From Embleya scabrispora (GTDB lineage Bacteria > Actinomycetota > Actinomycetes > Streptomycetales > Streptomycetaceae): 64,000 nt of DNA. Location of the stretch: assembly GCF_002024165.1 (NCBI RefSeq), contig NZ_MWQN01000001.1, forward strand, positions 6,014,001 through 6,078,000. The letters run 5' to 3'. Shown piece after piece: positions 17,305 to 25,935 of the stretch; the first letter of the stretch is position 1; each line of letters starts with the position of its first letter. A program made the position numbers and the translations under genes. The notes below the pieces were generated by a model. It did not search any database and was not told where the DNA came from. It saw nothing but the letters and a program-made list of their open reading frames with translations.

Positions 17305-18500
17305 TTACCTCCGTCGCCGCGCGCGGGCGCGGGCACATTCGGGTCGGGATCCGGCGGCGACACCGTCGCGGGTGGCCCGGGATCGGCCCCTCGCCCCAGT
17401 CGGCGCAACCACCCGCCCTTGCGGAACACCCCGCCGCGCACGGCCAGGAAGATGATCACCACGGCCTGGAGCACCGAGGTCAACTGCTGCGGTACGGCCG
17501 TCTCCTGCTCCATGCCGAAGCCGCCGATGGTCAACGCGCTGAAGAAGAACCCGGCCGCGACCGTGCCCAGCGGGGAGGCGGCGGCGAGCAGCGCGGCGAG
17601 CAGCCCGGTCCAGGTGTAGCCGGGCGTGGTCAGCGAGCCGTCGACGAGCCGGTACGGGAAGCCGAGTACGGCGATCGCGCCGACCAGGCCGGCCAGCGAC
17701 CCGGAGGCGAACATCAGCCGCAGGGTCAGCCGGGCGCGGTCGACCCCGGCGTAGCCGGCGAAGCGCGCACCCAGGCCCGTCATCCGCACCTCGTAGCCGG
17801 CCGCGGTGCGGTGGTCGACCACGAAGTAGATCAGCGCGGCCAGCCCGATCAGCACGATGCCCACGCTGACCCCGGTGCCGGCGCCGGATCCGGCGGCGAA
17901 CTCGGGCAGCTTGACGCCCTCGGGCAGCCGATCGGTCTGCGGAATGCCCGAGCCCTTCTGGAGCAGCGGGAAGCGCACCATGTAGGACACGAACGACATC
18001 GCCGGGTAGCTCAACAGCAGGCTGCTGACCAGGAGCGGGACACCGCACCGGGTCTCCAGGACGGCGGCGAGCGCGGCCCACACACCGCCCGCGAGCATGC
18101 CCGCGAGCAGGGCCAGGACAACGGTGACCGCGCTGGGGAAGGGCGAGTACAGGCCGACCGATACCGCGGCCAGGCCGCCCAGGACGAGTTGGCCGTCGCC
18201 GCCGAGGTTGACCAGCCCCGCGCGCAGCGGGATGGCCAGCGCCAGGGCCAGGCCGACGATCGGGATGCTCTCGCCGAGCGTGTCGCCGATGCCCTCGGAG
18301 CCGAACGCCCCGGTGAACACCGCGCGATAGGCGGTGAGCGGGTCGGCGCCGGTGCCGGCCAGGATGATCGCGCCGAGCAGCAGCGCGGCCACGATGGACG
18401 CGGTGACCGGGGAGAGCACCGCGCCGCGCAGGCGCAGGGCGGCGTACCGGGCCGGTCCGGGGGCGTGCTCGATGGCCGTACCGGCCTTGATGGCAGTCAT
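17301..18500 (-). CDS. Nucleoside ABC permease (BMP-type), subunit 1
   Basis: Larger permease of 399 aa with about eight membrane spans (NupP-like). Recognisable elements are GDTLGESIPIVGLALALAIPLRAGLVNLGGDGQLV and the cytoplasmic loop YEVRMTGLGARFAGYAGVDRARL. It pairs with the adjacent smaller permease to form the membrane channel of the importer. It starts 13 nt after the ATPase stop without an obvious ribosome site, suggesting translational coupling. A Pro-rich cytoplasmic tail (about residues 370-399) follows the last span. Confidence 0.92.
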   Translation of the reverse strand: MTAIKAGTAIEHAPGPARYAALRLRGAVLSPVTASIVAALLLGAIILAGTGADPLTAYRAVFTGAFGSEGIGDTLGESIPIVGLALALAIPLRAGLVNLGGDGQLVLGGLAAVSVGLYSPFPSAVTVVLALLAGMLAGGVWAALAAVLETRCGVPLLVSSLLLSYPAMSFVSYMVRFPLLQKGSGIPQTDRLPEGVKLPEFAAGSGAGTGVSVGIVLIGLAALIYFVVDHRTAAGYEVRMTGLGARFAGYAGVDRARLTLRLMFASGSLAGLVGAIAVLGFPYRLVDGSLTTPGYTWTGLLAALLAAASPLGTVAAGFFFSALTIGGFGMEQETAVPQQLTSVLQAVVIIFLAVRGGVFRKGGWLRRLGRGADPGPPATVSPPDPDPNVPAPARGDGGK

Positions 18501-18513
18501 GTCTGATAACCCG

Positions 18514-20124
18514 TCAGGCCAGGTGGGCGGGAGTGGGTGCGGGGCCGGGATCGCGGCCCGGCTCGGGGTCGGTGGCCGCCTCGATCGTGCCGCCCGCCAT
18601 GGCCAGGCCGATCCGGTGCGGATCGGCCTCGGCGCGCGGGAGTTCGGCGACGACGCGGCCCTCGTACATGACCAGGACCCGGTCGGCCAGTGCCAGGATC
18701 TCGCTCAGCTCGGCGGAGACGAGCAGTACGCCGTGGCCGGCGTCGCGATACTCCACCAGACGCGCGTGGATGTTCTCGATCGAGCCGATGTCCACACCCC
18801 GGGTGGGCTGTTCGACCAGCAGCAGCGGCGCGTCGTGGGTGATCTCCCGGCCCAGGATGGCCTTTTGCTGGTTGCCGCCGGACAGCGTGCCGATGGTCAC
18901 CGCGGGGGAGGCGGCCTTGACCCCGAAGCGCTCGATCACCCGCGTGGCGTGTTCGCGGATCGCGCTCCGGCGCAGGAAGCCGCCGCGCGCGACGAGCGGC
19001 GCGGTGCGGTGGAAGCCCATCGCCAGGTTGTCCGCGAGCGAGGCGTCGCGCGCGGCGCCGACCGTGGCCCGGTCCTCGGGGACGTAGGCCAGACCGGCCG
19101 CCCGCCGCCGCTGTACCGAGGCGCCGCTCACGTCCCGGCCGGCCACCAGCACCCGGCCCTCGGCGGCGGGCCGCAACCCGGCCAGGGCCTCGACCAGTTC
19201 GCTCTGCCCGTTGCCCGCCACGCCCGCCACGCCGACGATCTCGCCGGCGCGAACGGTCAGCGACACGTCCTCGACCAGCGGTTTGGCGCCGCGCCCGGCC
19301 GACACGGTGAGCCCGCGCACCTCCAGCACGTCGGCGGCGGGGGTGCCGGCCGGGTGGGTGCGGTCCAGGTCGATCCGCCGGCCCGTCATGGCCAGCGCGA
19401 TCTCGGCCGGTGTCGTCTCGGCGGTGGCGAGGCGGGCGGTGACCCGGCCGTCGCGCAGCACGGTGACGCGGTCGGCGACCGCCATCACCTCGCCGAGCTT
19501 GTGGGTGACGAGCAGCACGGTGCGCCCGGAGCGGGCCAGGCCGCGGATCACCTCCAGGAGGCGATCGGCCTCGGCGGGGGTGAGTACGGCGGTGGGCTCG
19601 TCCAGGATCAGCACACGCGCGTCGCGGTAGAGCAGTTTGAGGATCTCCACCCGCTGCTGCACGCCGACCGGCAGGTCCGCGACGCGCGCGTCGGGCGGTA
19701 CGCGCAGGCCGTGCGTCTCGACCAGTTCGGCGACCCGGGCGCGGGCGGCGGCCCGGTCGACCAGGCCGCGTCGGGTCGGCTCGCTGCCGTAGACGACGTT
19801 CTCGGTGACGGTCAGGGAGGGGAAGAGCTTGAACCCCTGGTGCACCATGCCCAGTCCGGCCGCGATCGCCTGGACCGGCGAGCCGAAGGAGTGTTCGGCG
19901 CCGCGCAGCAGGATGCGGCCGGAGTCCGGGCGTTGCAGGCCGTACAGGATCGACATCAGGGTCGACTTGCCCGCGCCGTTCTCGCCCATGACGGCGTGGA
20001 TCTCGCCGGTCCCCACCCGCAGATCGACCCGGTCGTTGGCCAGCACGCCGGGGAAGCGCCGGACGATGCCGCGCATCTCGACCTCGGCGACGTTCCCGGG
20101 GGCGGCGGCGTGCTGATCGTTCAT
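18514..20124 (-). CDS. Nucleoside ABC importer ATPase with two nucleotide-binding domains
   Basis: Duplicated ATPase of 536 aa as in sugar/nucleoside importers (NupO/RbsA-like). The first domain has Walker A GENGAGKST near residue 50, signature LPVGVQQRVEILK and Walker B LILDEPTAVL. In the second, Walker A is degenerate (GVAGNGQSE) while signature LSGGNQQKAILGRE and LLLVEQPTRGVD are kept, which is typical for this class. GGAGAG precedes the ATG. A strong hairpin upstream at 20163-20214 separates it from the binding-protein gene. Confidence 0.94.
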   Translation of the reverse strand: MNDQHAAAPGNVAEVEMRGIVRRFPGVLANDRVDLRVGTGEIHAVMGENGAGKSTLMSILYGLQRPDSGRILLRGAEHSFGSPVQAIAAGLGMVHQGFKLFPSLTVTENVVYGSEPTRRGLVDRAAARARVAELVETHGLRVPPDARVADLPVGVQQRVEILKLLYRDARVLILDEPTAVLTPAEADRLLEVIRGLARSGRTVLLVTHKLGEVMAVADRVTVLRDGRVTARLATAETTPAEIALAMTGRRIDLDRTHPAGTPAADVLEVRGLTVSAGRGAKPLVEDVSLTVRAGEIVGVAGVAGNGQSELVEALAGLRPAAEGRVLVAGRDVSGASVQRRRAAGLAYVPEDRATVGAARDASLADNLAMGFHRTAPLVARGGFLRRSAIREHATRVIERFGVKAASPAVTIGTLSGGNQQKAILGREITHDAPLLLVEQPTRGVDIGSIENIHARLVEYRDAGHGVLLVSAELSEILALADRVLVMYEGRVVAELPRAEADPHRIGLAMAGGTIEAATDPEPGRDPGPAPTPAHLA

Positions 20125-20162
20125 CGGGCGTCTCTCCGGTGGGAAGGGTGCGGTGGGACGGG

Positions 20163-20214
20163 CGCTCGCCGGGGTCGGGGCGCGGTGTGTGCCGCGCCTC
20201 GACCCCGGCGAGCG
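20163..20214 (-). terminator. Long hairpin between binding-protein and ATPase genes
   Basis: A 23-bp stem (20163-20185 with 20192-20214, one G-U pair) with a 6-nt loop lies just after the binding-protein gene. Within an operon such a hairpin typically acts as a partial terminator or 3' stabiliser, giving more binding protein than membrane components. Confidence 0.8.
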
Positions 20215-20220
20215 AACTCG

Positions 20221-21297
20221 CTACTTGGCCGCGGCCGGGTCGGCCACGGTGACGGTGCCCGCCACGATCTGGTCGCGCAGACCCTGGACCGTCTTGATCA
20301 CCTCGGGACGCTGCGCGATCAGGCACTGCGAGGTCTCCACGCCGCTCTCCAGGCCGGTGAGGGTGATGCCGCCCTCCTTGAGGCCGTAGGAGGTGACGCC
20401 GCCGGGCTTGCCGCCGACGATCTGCTCGACGCCCTTGTCCACCGCGACGTCGGTGCGCTTGATCACGTTGTCCACGACCGTGCCCGGTGCCGCCGAGCAC
20501 TGGTTGACGTCCACGCCGAACGCCTGGAGACCGGCCGACTTGGCCGCGTTGAACACGCCGAGGTTGCCCGCGGCGGAGGCGGCGCCCATCACCTGGTCGA
20601 CGTCCTTGGCCTTGAGCGACGCGGTCTGCTCGCCGGCGCGGGCCGGGTCGTTGAACGGCTTCTGGCCGCCGACGAACAGTTGGGTGAAGGAGCTTGCCGG
20701 GTTGGTCTGCTTGGCGCCCGCGCCGAACGGGTCGGAGAAGCGGCGGATCTGCGGGCTGTCCAGCGCGACCACCGCGCCGACCTTGCCGCTCTTGGTCAGC
20801 AGGCCCGCCTCGGCGCCGGCGAGGAAGGTGCCCTCGTGCTCGCGGAAGGTGGCGCAGGTGATGTTCGGGTACGGCTTGGTGGTGCACGAGTCCACGAACA
20901 GGAACTGCTGCTTCGGGTTGGCCTCGGCCTGCTGGGCCAGCACGTCGGCGAACTCGAAGCCGACCGCCACCACGACGGCGGGCTTTTGCCGGACCGCGGC
21001 CTCGACGTTCTGCTGGATCGCGCTGGTGTCCTTGCTCTCCAGGACGGTCGCGGTGCCGCCGGCCTTCTTGGCCGCGTTCTGCGCGCCGGTGGCGGCCAGC
21101 TTCAGGAAGTCGTTGACGCCGATCGGCTCCGGGGTGACCAGCACCACGTTCTTGCCGGCGCCGCCGCCCGTGCCGGCGGCGGCCGGGGTGTTGCCCTTGT
21201 CCTTGTCGGCGGAGGCGTTGCAGGCGGTGGCGGCCAGCGCGGTGCCGACGAGGAGACCGGCCACGGCGAGGCGGTGGCGGAAGGTGTTGCGGTACAT
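20221..21297 (-). CDS. BMP-family nucleoside-binding lipoprotein
   Basis: Extracytoplasmic substrate-binding protein of 358 aa for the nucleoside importer. The N-terminus is a signal peptide (MYRNTFRHRLAVAGLLVGTALAATAC) with a lipobox ending in Cys26, so it is membrane-anchored. The mature part has the Bmp/Med pattern: NDFLKLAATGAQNAA, PAVVVAVGFEFADVLA, FVDSCT and VGAVVALDSPQIRRFSDPF. Purine nucleosides are usual ligands of this family; here a methylthio-nucleoside is possible. The ATG follows AAGGA at about 6 nt. Confidence 0.92.
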   Translation of the reverse strand: MYRNTFRHRLAVAGLLVGTALAATACNASADKDKGNTPAAAGTGGGAGKNVVLVTPEPIGVNDFLKLAATGAQNAAKKAGGTATVLESKDTSAIQQNVEAAVRQKPAVVVAVGFEFADVLAQQAEANPKQQFLFVDSCTTKPYPNITCATFREHEGTFLAGAEAGLLTKSGKVGAVVALDSPQIRRFSDPFGAGAKQTNPASSFTQLFVGGQKPFNDPARAGEQTASLKAKDVDQVMGAASAAGNLGVFNAAKSAGLQAFGVDVNQCSAAPGTVVDNVIKRTDVAVDKGVEQIVGGKPGGVTSYGLKEGGITLTGLESGVETSQCLIAQRPEVIKTVQGLRDQIVAGTVTVADPAAAK

Positions 21298-21472
21298 GAG
21301 CGTCCTTGGGAGGAGTGTCGACGCCGGTGGTGCGGTGTGTGGCGTCGGTGGTTCGGGGACGGAGACCTCGCGATCCCGGACTCGGGTCTCGGGATCCCGG
21401 TGCTGTGGGAGCCGTGCGAGCGGCGGACGATGCGGCGTGATCGGTGCGGGTGTGCCGGTGCGGGACGACCGG

Positions 21473-21622
21473 TCAGTGCGAGCGCCGACAACAGCGGTCG
21501 GCGCGGCGCGCACCGGCGTCGAGGACGCCGCGCTCGTCGGGCGAAAGGGGCGGACGGTGACACGCCATGGAGCGGCCGCAGCACTCGACGCGTACGTTGT
21601 CGCAACGCCACGCTTTGGCCAC
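21473..21622 (-). CDS. Candidate Cys-rich small ORF in the leader of the nucleoside-uptake operon
   Basis: A 49-codon frame starting GTG with a perfect AAAGGAG (21629-21635, minus strand) 6 nt upstream. The product begins VAKAWRCDNVRVECCGRS and has six Cys and many Arg, with no match I recognise. It ends 175 nt before the binding-lipoprotein start and begins about 43 nt after the ATGTGAT dyad. It could be a leader peptide sensing Cys/Arg supply or sulfur state, or a chance frame; coding status is uncertain. Confidence 0.4.
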   Translation of the reverse strand: MAKAWRCDNVRVECCGRSMACHRPPLSPDERGVLDAGARRADRCCRRSH

Positions 21623-21664
21623 AGCCGACTCCTTTCCGATCGAACCAGGCACGCTCGAATGTCG

Positions 21665-21679
21665 ATGTGATGATCACAT
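21665..21679. promoter_or_regulatory. Perfect dyad ATGTGAT-G-ATCACAT
   Basis: A 7-1-7 perfect inverted repeat, immediately overlapped by the palindrome CACATGTG (21675-21682), lies in the 663-bp intergenic region 21298-21959 between the divergent nucleoside operon and mtnA. It is AT-richer than its surroundings and has the size of a GntR or Crp-like operator. Which regulator binds is unknown. Confidence 0.6.
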
Positions 21680-21741
21680 GTGACTGGTTTCGGGGGGAGG
21701 TTAGCACCCTCACCAGGCACTTCTCTCACTTGTTCAGGATG

Positions 21742-21756
21742 TGGACAGATTGTCCA
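21742..21756. promoter_or_regulatory. Perfect dyad TGGACA-GAT-TGTCCA upstream of mtnA
   Basis: A 6-3-6 perfect inverted repeat 203 bp before mtnA and 62 bp from the ATGTGAT dyad. Together they suggest two regulator sites in the divergent control region. Apart from these and the small ORF at 21473-21622 I see nothing else in 21298-21959. Confidence 0.55.
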
Positions 21757-21959
21757 TGATGTGGCCGTTGGGCGGGCGTGGGGTACACGGGTTCGTCCCG
21801 GATGGCGGGCGGGGGTCCGCCGGGCGTGGGGCGGCGACGTAGCATCCGTGGTGCCGGACCGTGCGGTTGCCGCGTCCGCCGCCGCACTGCGGCCTGCCGC
21901 CGGCCGGTGTTCGCGCCGCCCGCGCGGCGCTTGATCCACCCGCCCGGAAAGGACCCCCG

Positions 21960-22955
21960 ATGGCCTCCGAGATACGCTCGCTCGCCTGGCACGACACCGG
22001 CCTGCGGCTGCTCGACCAGACCGCGCTGCCGCAGCGGATCGTGTACCTCGACATCACCGACGTGGACGCGCTGATCGACGCGATCCGCCGACTCGCGGTG
22101 CGCGGCGCGCCGGCGCTCGGTGCGGCGGGCGCGTACGGCGTCGCGGTGGCGATGCGCCAGGGCGCGCGGGAGGGCTGGGACGCGGCGCGACTGGCGGCGG
22201 AGATCGGGCGGATCCGGGACGCCCGGCCGACCGCGGTCAACCTGGCCGGCGGCGTGGACCGGGTGTCGCCGTTCGCGGCCGACGGTGTCGAGGCGGTGCT
22301 CGCCGAGGCGGACGCGGTGGTCCGGGAGGACGTCGAGGCCAATCGCGCGATCGGCCGGCACGGCGCCGACTGGATCCTGTCCCGGGTCGGGCGTCGTCCG
22401 CTGCGCGTGCTCACCCACTGCAACACCGGATCGTTGGCCACCGCCGGGTGGGGGACCGCGCTGGGCATCGTGCGCGAACTGCACGCGCGCGGCACGCTGG
22501 AGGTCGTGTACGTCGACGAGACCCGGCCGCTGCTCCAGGGATCCCGGTTGACCGCCTGGGAGTTGGCCCAGGAGGGCATCGCGCATCTGGTCCAGCCGGA
22601 CGGCGCGGCGGCGAGCACGATCCTGCGCGGATTGGTGGACGTCGCGGTGATCGGGGCGGACCGGATCGCGGCCAACGGCGACACGGCGAACAAGATCGGG
22701 TCCGTGGGCGTGGCGCTGGCCTGCGCCGACGCGGGGATCCCGTTCGTGGTCGCGGCGCCGCTGACCACCTTCGACGACGCGACGGCGCACGGGGACGAGA
22801 TCACCATCGAGGAGCGGCCCGAGTCGGAGGTGCTGGAGGTGGCCGGCGTGCGGGTCGCACCGGCCGAATCGCGGGCGTTCAACCCGGCGTTCGACGTCAC
22901 GCCGGCGCGGTTGATCAGCGTGATCGTGAACGAGGCGGGTGTGCGGGAGTACTGA
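21960..22955 (+). CDS. mtnA: S-methyl-5-thioribose-1-phosphate isomerase
   Basis: Aldose-ketose isomerase (331 aa) of methionine salvage, converting methylthioribose-1-phosphate to methylthioribulose-1-phosphate. It belongs to the eIF2B-like family. Diagnostic stretches are AVRGAPALGAAGAYGVA, LTHCNTGSLATAGWGTALG with the catalytic Cys, VYVDETRPLLQGSRLTAWEL, and VIGADRIAANGDTANKIGS with the catalytic Asp. ATG 21960 follows GGAAAGGA. It leads the mtnA-mtnB pair, which is separated by 253 bp containing a 15-bp repeat array. Confidence 0.96.
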   Translation: MASEIRSLAWHDTGLRLLDQTALPQRIVYLDITDVDALIDAIRRLAVRGAPALGAAGAYGVAVAMRQGAREGWDAARLAAEIGRIRDARPTAVNLAGGVDRVSPFAADGVEAVLAEADAVVREDVEANRAIGRHGADWILSRVGRRPLRVLTHCNTGSLATAGWGTALGIVRELHARGTLEVVYVDETRPLLQGSRLTAWELAQEGIAHLVQPDGAAASTILRGLVDVAVIGADRIAANGDTANKIGSVGVALACADAGIPFVVAAPLTTFDDATAHGDEITIEERPESEVLEVAGVRVAPAESRAFNPAFDVTPARLISVIVNEAGVREY

Positions 22956-23122
22956 GCCCGGACCCGGCGGCCGATCCGTGCCGCGGCGACGGAGAACCCA
23001 TCCGTTTCGCGCGCTCGCTCCATCCACATCCGTCCCGATCCAGGGCCGGCCCGCTCCGGGTGGGAGGATGGCTCGTCGGTTCCGGTCCGAGGTCCGGATC
23101 GATCCCCACCCGACACAGCCTC

Positions 23123-23197
23123 GTGAACGACAGCCGTGTGAACGACAGCCGTGTGAACGACAGTCTTGTGAACGACAGTCTTGTGAACGACACAGTG
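23123..23197 (+). repeat. Five-copy 15-bp direct repeat upstream of mtnB
   Basis: GTGAACGACAG begins at 23123, 23138, 23153, 23168 and 23183, an exact 15-bp period. The four residues after each copy vary slightly (CCGT or TCTT), and the last copy ends GTGAACGACACAG. The array ends a few bases before the mtnB ribosome site (GAGG at about 23197). It may be an iteron-like operator, an mRNA leader element or a recent slippage product. Confidence 0.85.
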
Positions 23198-23208
23198 AGG
23201 AACCTCCC

Positions 23209-23853
23209 ATGACGACCCCCGACGCCGGAATCCCCGCCTCGGTCTCGGATCCCGTCCACGCCGCCGGGGCCGTCCTCGCCCGGGAGGCCGCGCGCTTCGC
23301 CGGGCTCGGCTGGATGCGCGGCACCTCCGGCAACCTGTCCGTGGTGCTCTCCCGCGACCCGCTGCGGCTCGCGGTCACCGCCTCCGGCCTGGACAAGGGC
23401 GAACTGGCGACGGACGACCTGGTCGTGGTGGACGCCGCCGGCGCACCGGTCCCCGAGGCGGCGAGCACCCCGCCGCGCCGCCCGTCCGCCGAGGCCGGCC
23501 TGCACGCCCGCGTGGTCGCGCTGACCGGGGCGGGCGCGGTCTTCCACGTACACACCCTGGCCGCCGTGCGCGCGGGCAGGCGCTGGCCGGCCGGGATCGA
23601 ACTGCGCGACCTGGAAATGCTCAAGGGCATCGGCCGTTCCGCGCACGACGAGACGGTCACCATCCCTGTGATCGCCAACAGCCAGGACATGACCGAACTC
23701 GGCGACCGCCTGGAGGCCGCCCTCGTCCCCGGCGTGCCGGCGGTCGTCGTCGCCTCGCACGGGATGTACGTCTGGGGCGAGACCCCGATCCAGGCCCGCC
23801 ACCACGTCGAGATCGTCGAGTGGCTCCTCGAATACCGCATCGCCGAGGGCTGA
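23209..23853 (+). CDS. mtnB: Methylthioribulose-1-phosphate dehydratase
   Basis: Class II aldolase-fold zinc enzyme (214 aa) that dehydrates methylthioribulose-1-phosphate to the diketo compound used by MtnC. Motifs seen are GWMRGTSGNLSVVLSRDP (substrate-phosphate loop), AVTASGLDKGELATDDLVVVD, the metal-binding FHVHTLAAV (HxH), and VVVASHGMYVWGETPIQARHHVEIVEWLLE with a further His. It is probably co-transcribed with mtnA or driven by a promoter near the 15-bp repeats. It completes the MtnA-B-C-D set in this window. Confidence 0.95.
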   Translation: MTTPDAGIPASVSDPVHAAGAVLAREAARFAGLGWMRGTSGNLSVVLSRDPLRLAVTASGLDKGELATDDLVVVDAAGAPVPEAASTPPRRPSAEAGLHARVVALTGAGAVFHVHTLAAVRAGRRWPAGIELRDLEMLKGIGRSAHDETVTIPVIANSQDMTELGDRLEAALVPGVPAVVVASHGMYVWGETPIQARHHVEIVEWLLEYRIAEG

Positions 23854-23866
23854 CCCCCGACGTGCG

Positions 23867-24849
23867 CTACGTGCGGCCGCGGGTCTGGCCGTCGTAGCGC
23901 AGGATCGGGCTGTCCTCGCGCAGCAGGCGTTGACGATAGGCCACGGCCAGCCAGGCGGCCTCGCGGTATGCGGCCTCCAACTCGTGATACACCGTGTCGA
24001 TCAGCGCGGGCGCCGGGCCGTTCTCGGTGCGGTAGGCCAGGAACAGCCGTACCGCGAGCGGATCCCCGGCCAGCGGACGCACCGCCATGTCGGGACGCGG
24101 ACGGGAGGTGGGCTGGCAGGGTGTGACCACCTCGCCGATCGCGACCAGGGAGGCCGCGGTCAGGTAATCCCCGTGCAGGATCCGGGGGTTGATGCCCGCC
24201 TCGGACAACACCTCGCGCAGGCCCTCCCATTCGCCGTCCACACTCGGATCGACCATCCACTGGTCGTCGGCCAACTCGGCGAGTTTGACCTCCGGTTCGG
24301 TCACCGCCGGATGATCCGGCGACAGGGCGATGAACTGCGGTTCGCGCTCGACGAGTACGCGGCGGCGCATCCCGTCCGGGACGCGCAGCGGGAAGCCCTC
24401 GACCTCGTGCACGAACGCCACGTCGAGCTGGCCGGCGGCGACCATCCCGAGCAGCGTGCTCGCCGATACGTCCACCCGGAGATAGGTGTCGGTGGTGGGC
24501 AGGCGCAGCCGAAGCCGGCGCAACCAGTCGGCGATCACCCGGTTCGCGGTGCCGCCGATGCGCAGGTTCGGTCCGGCGGTGCGGACCGCCTCGGCCTGGG
24601 TGTCGATGACCAGCGCGCTCATCTCGGCCATGATGGGTCGGGCCCGGTGCAGCATCGTGAGGCCGAGGGGGTGGGTCGGCTGCCGGTCCGGTCGCGCACG
24701 AACAGGGGGGCGCCCAGGGCGTTTTCGATGCGTCTGAGCTGGGCGGTCAACGAGGGCTGGGTCATGCCGAGCAACCTGGCCGCCGCGTGCAGGCTGCCGG
24801 TGTCGCCGATGGCACACAGTGCGCGGAGGTGCCTCACCTCGAGCTCCAT
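23867..24849 (-). pseudogene. LysR-family regulator (SnpR/MprR-like), interrupted by a frameshift
   Basis: Two adjacent minus-strand frames together encode one LysR regulator. The N-terminal winged-HTH frame runs MELEVRHLRALCAIGDTG...MTQPSLTAQLRRIENALGAPLFVRDRTGSRPTP, then leaves frame. The effector-binding part resumes as LGLTMLHRARPIMAEM...VDVSASTLLGMVAAGQLDVAFVHEVEG and ends in RYDGQTRGRT. The break is at the five-G run 24667-24671; one more G would restore PTPLGLTML. It is divergent from a snapalysin gene, the arrangement known for snpA and its LysR activator. It may be a true null allele or a homopolymer sequencing error. Confidence 0.85.
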
Positions 24850-25111
24850 GATGCGGAGGATAGGACGCTCCACCGAGGTCGTACCAGACACGTGTGCACG
24901 CGAGATCGGCCGCGGGCGGTGAATCCGGCGTAACACGATGCGTGGATGGCCGGGAACGCGGGGTGTCGCCGCGGGGGCGGTGCGGGAACGGTGCGCGAAC
25001 GCGTGGTGATACGACCGTGCTATCGCCGGTTGTCATCATCCGGGCCGGACCGGGCGCCCATGAGACTCGTTTCCGCACCGAACTGGTCTTCGGCACCCAA
25101 GGAGCACCGCC

Positions 25112-25774
25112 ATGTCCCCTGCGCGTCCCCGAACCCCCCGTAAGACCGTGATCACCGCCATCCTCGGCCTCGGCCTCGCGGCCGGAGGAATCGCCGCCCC
25201 CGCGGCGTCGGCCGGCCCCAGCGATGTGGCGGCCCCCCTCCGCCACTCCGCCAACTACTCCGGCAACGAGGATCAGGCGCAGAACCAGGCGTTCCTCGAC
25301 GCGGTGATGCGGTCCGTGGCCGCCAAGCGCGCCGCCGCGCCGGGCGCCGCCGTGGTCACCGTCACCTACAGCTCGTCCAGCGCACCCACGTTCCGCACCC
25401 AGATAGCGCGTTCCGCGCAGATCTGGAACAGCTCGGTCACCAACGTCCGGCTCCAGGAGGGCAGCAACCCCGACTTCCGGTACTACGAGGGCAACGACTC
25501 GCGCGGTTCCTACGCGAGCACCGACGGCCACGGCGGGGGCTACATCTTCCTCGACTACCGGCAGAACCAGCAGTACAACTCGACCCGGGTCACCGCCCAC
25601 GAGACGGGCCACGTGTTGGGTCTGCCGGACCACTACTCCGGGCCGTGCAGCGAACTGATGTCCGGTGGCGGCCCCGGCCCGTCCTGCACCAACCCGAACC
25701 CGAACGCTCAGGAGCGCTCGCGCGTCAACGCCCTGTGGCGCAACGGCCTGGCGGCCTATTCCGCGAAGTCCTGA
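25112..25774 (+). CDS. snpA: Snapalysin, secreted M7 zinc endopeptidase
   Basis: Secreted small neutral protease (220 aa). A Sec signal peptide ([25 protein letters not shown], cleavage after ASA) is followed by a pro-region. The catalytic zinc motif is [15 protein letters not shown] (HExxHxxGxxD), continuing to [14 protein letters not shown] with the two disulfide cysteines of this family. AAGGAG lies upstream of the ATG. Expression would normally depend on the divergent LysR activator, which is frameshifted here. The 262-bp spacer 24850-25111 should hold its T-N11-A site; I could not single one out. Confidence 0.95.
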   Translation: MSPARPRTPRKTVITAILGLGLAAGGIAAPAASAGPSDVAAPLRHSANYSGNEDQAQNQAFLDAVMRSVAAKRAAAPGAAVVTVTYSSSSAPTFRTQIARSAQIWNSSVTNVRLQEGSNPDFRYYEGNDSRGSYASTDGHGGGYIFLDYRQNQQYNSTRVTAHETGHVLGLPDHYSGPCSELMSGGGPGPSCTNPNPNAQERSRVNALWRNGLAAYSAKS

Positions 25775-25843
25775 TCCGGCTCGCGGCGCCCACCGGGTTC
25801 CTCCCCGGCTCCCTTCCCCTGGGCGCCGCGTCGTCCCCAGAAC

Positions 25844-25881
25844 CGGCACCCGATCGTCGCCGCTGCGACGGTCGGGTGCCG
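25844..25881 (+). terminator. Hairpin terminator after snpA
   Basis: A 17-pair stem (25844-25860 with 25865-25881, one G-U) and a 4-nt loop lies 70 nt after the snapalysin stop. Confidence 0.85.
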
Positions 25882-25935
25882 TTCCATGCGGTCCGGAAGG
25901 GGTTTGCGCGGTGGGTTCGGCGGGAGGATGGGGGG

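Noticed and set aside
18334..21759. A 1141-codon plus-strand frame opposite the nucleoside importer genes
   Set aside because: The minus strand encodes recognisable ABC transporter and BMP proteins throughout; the plus frame has no family signature.
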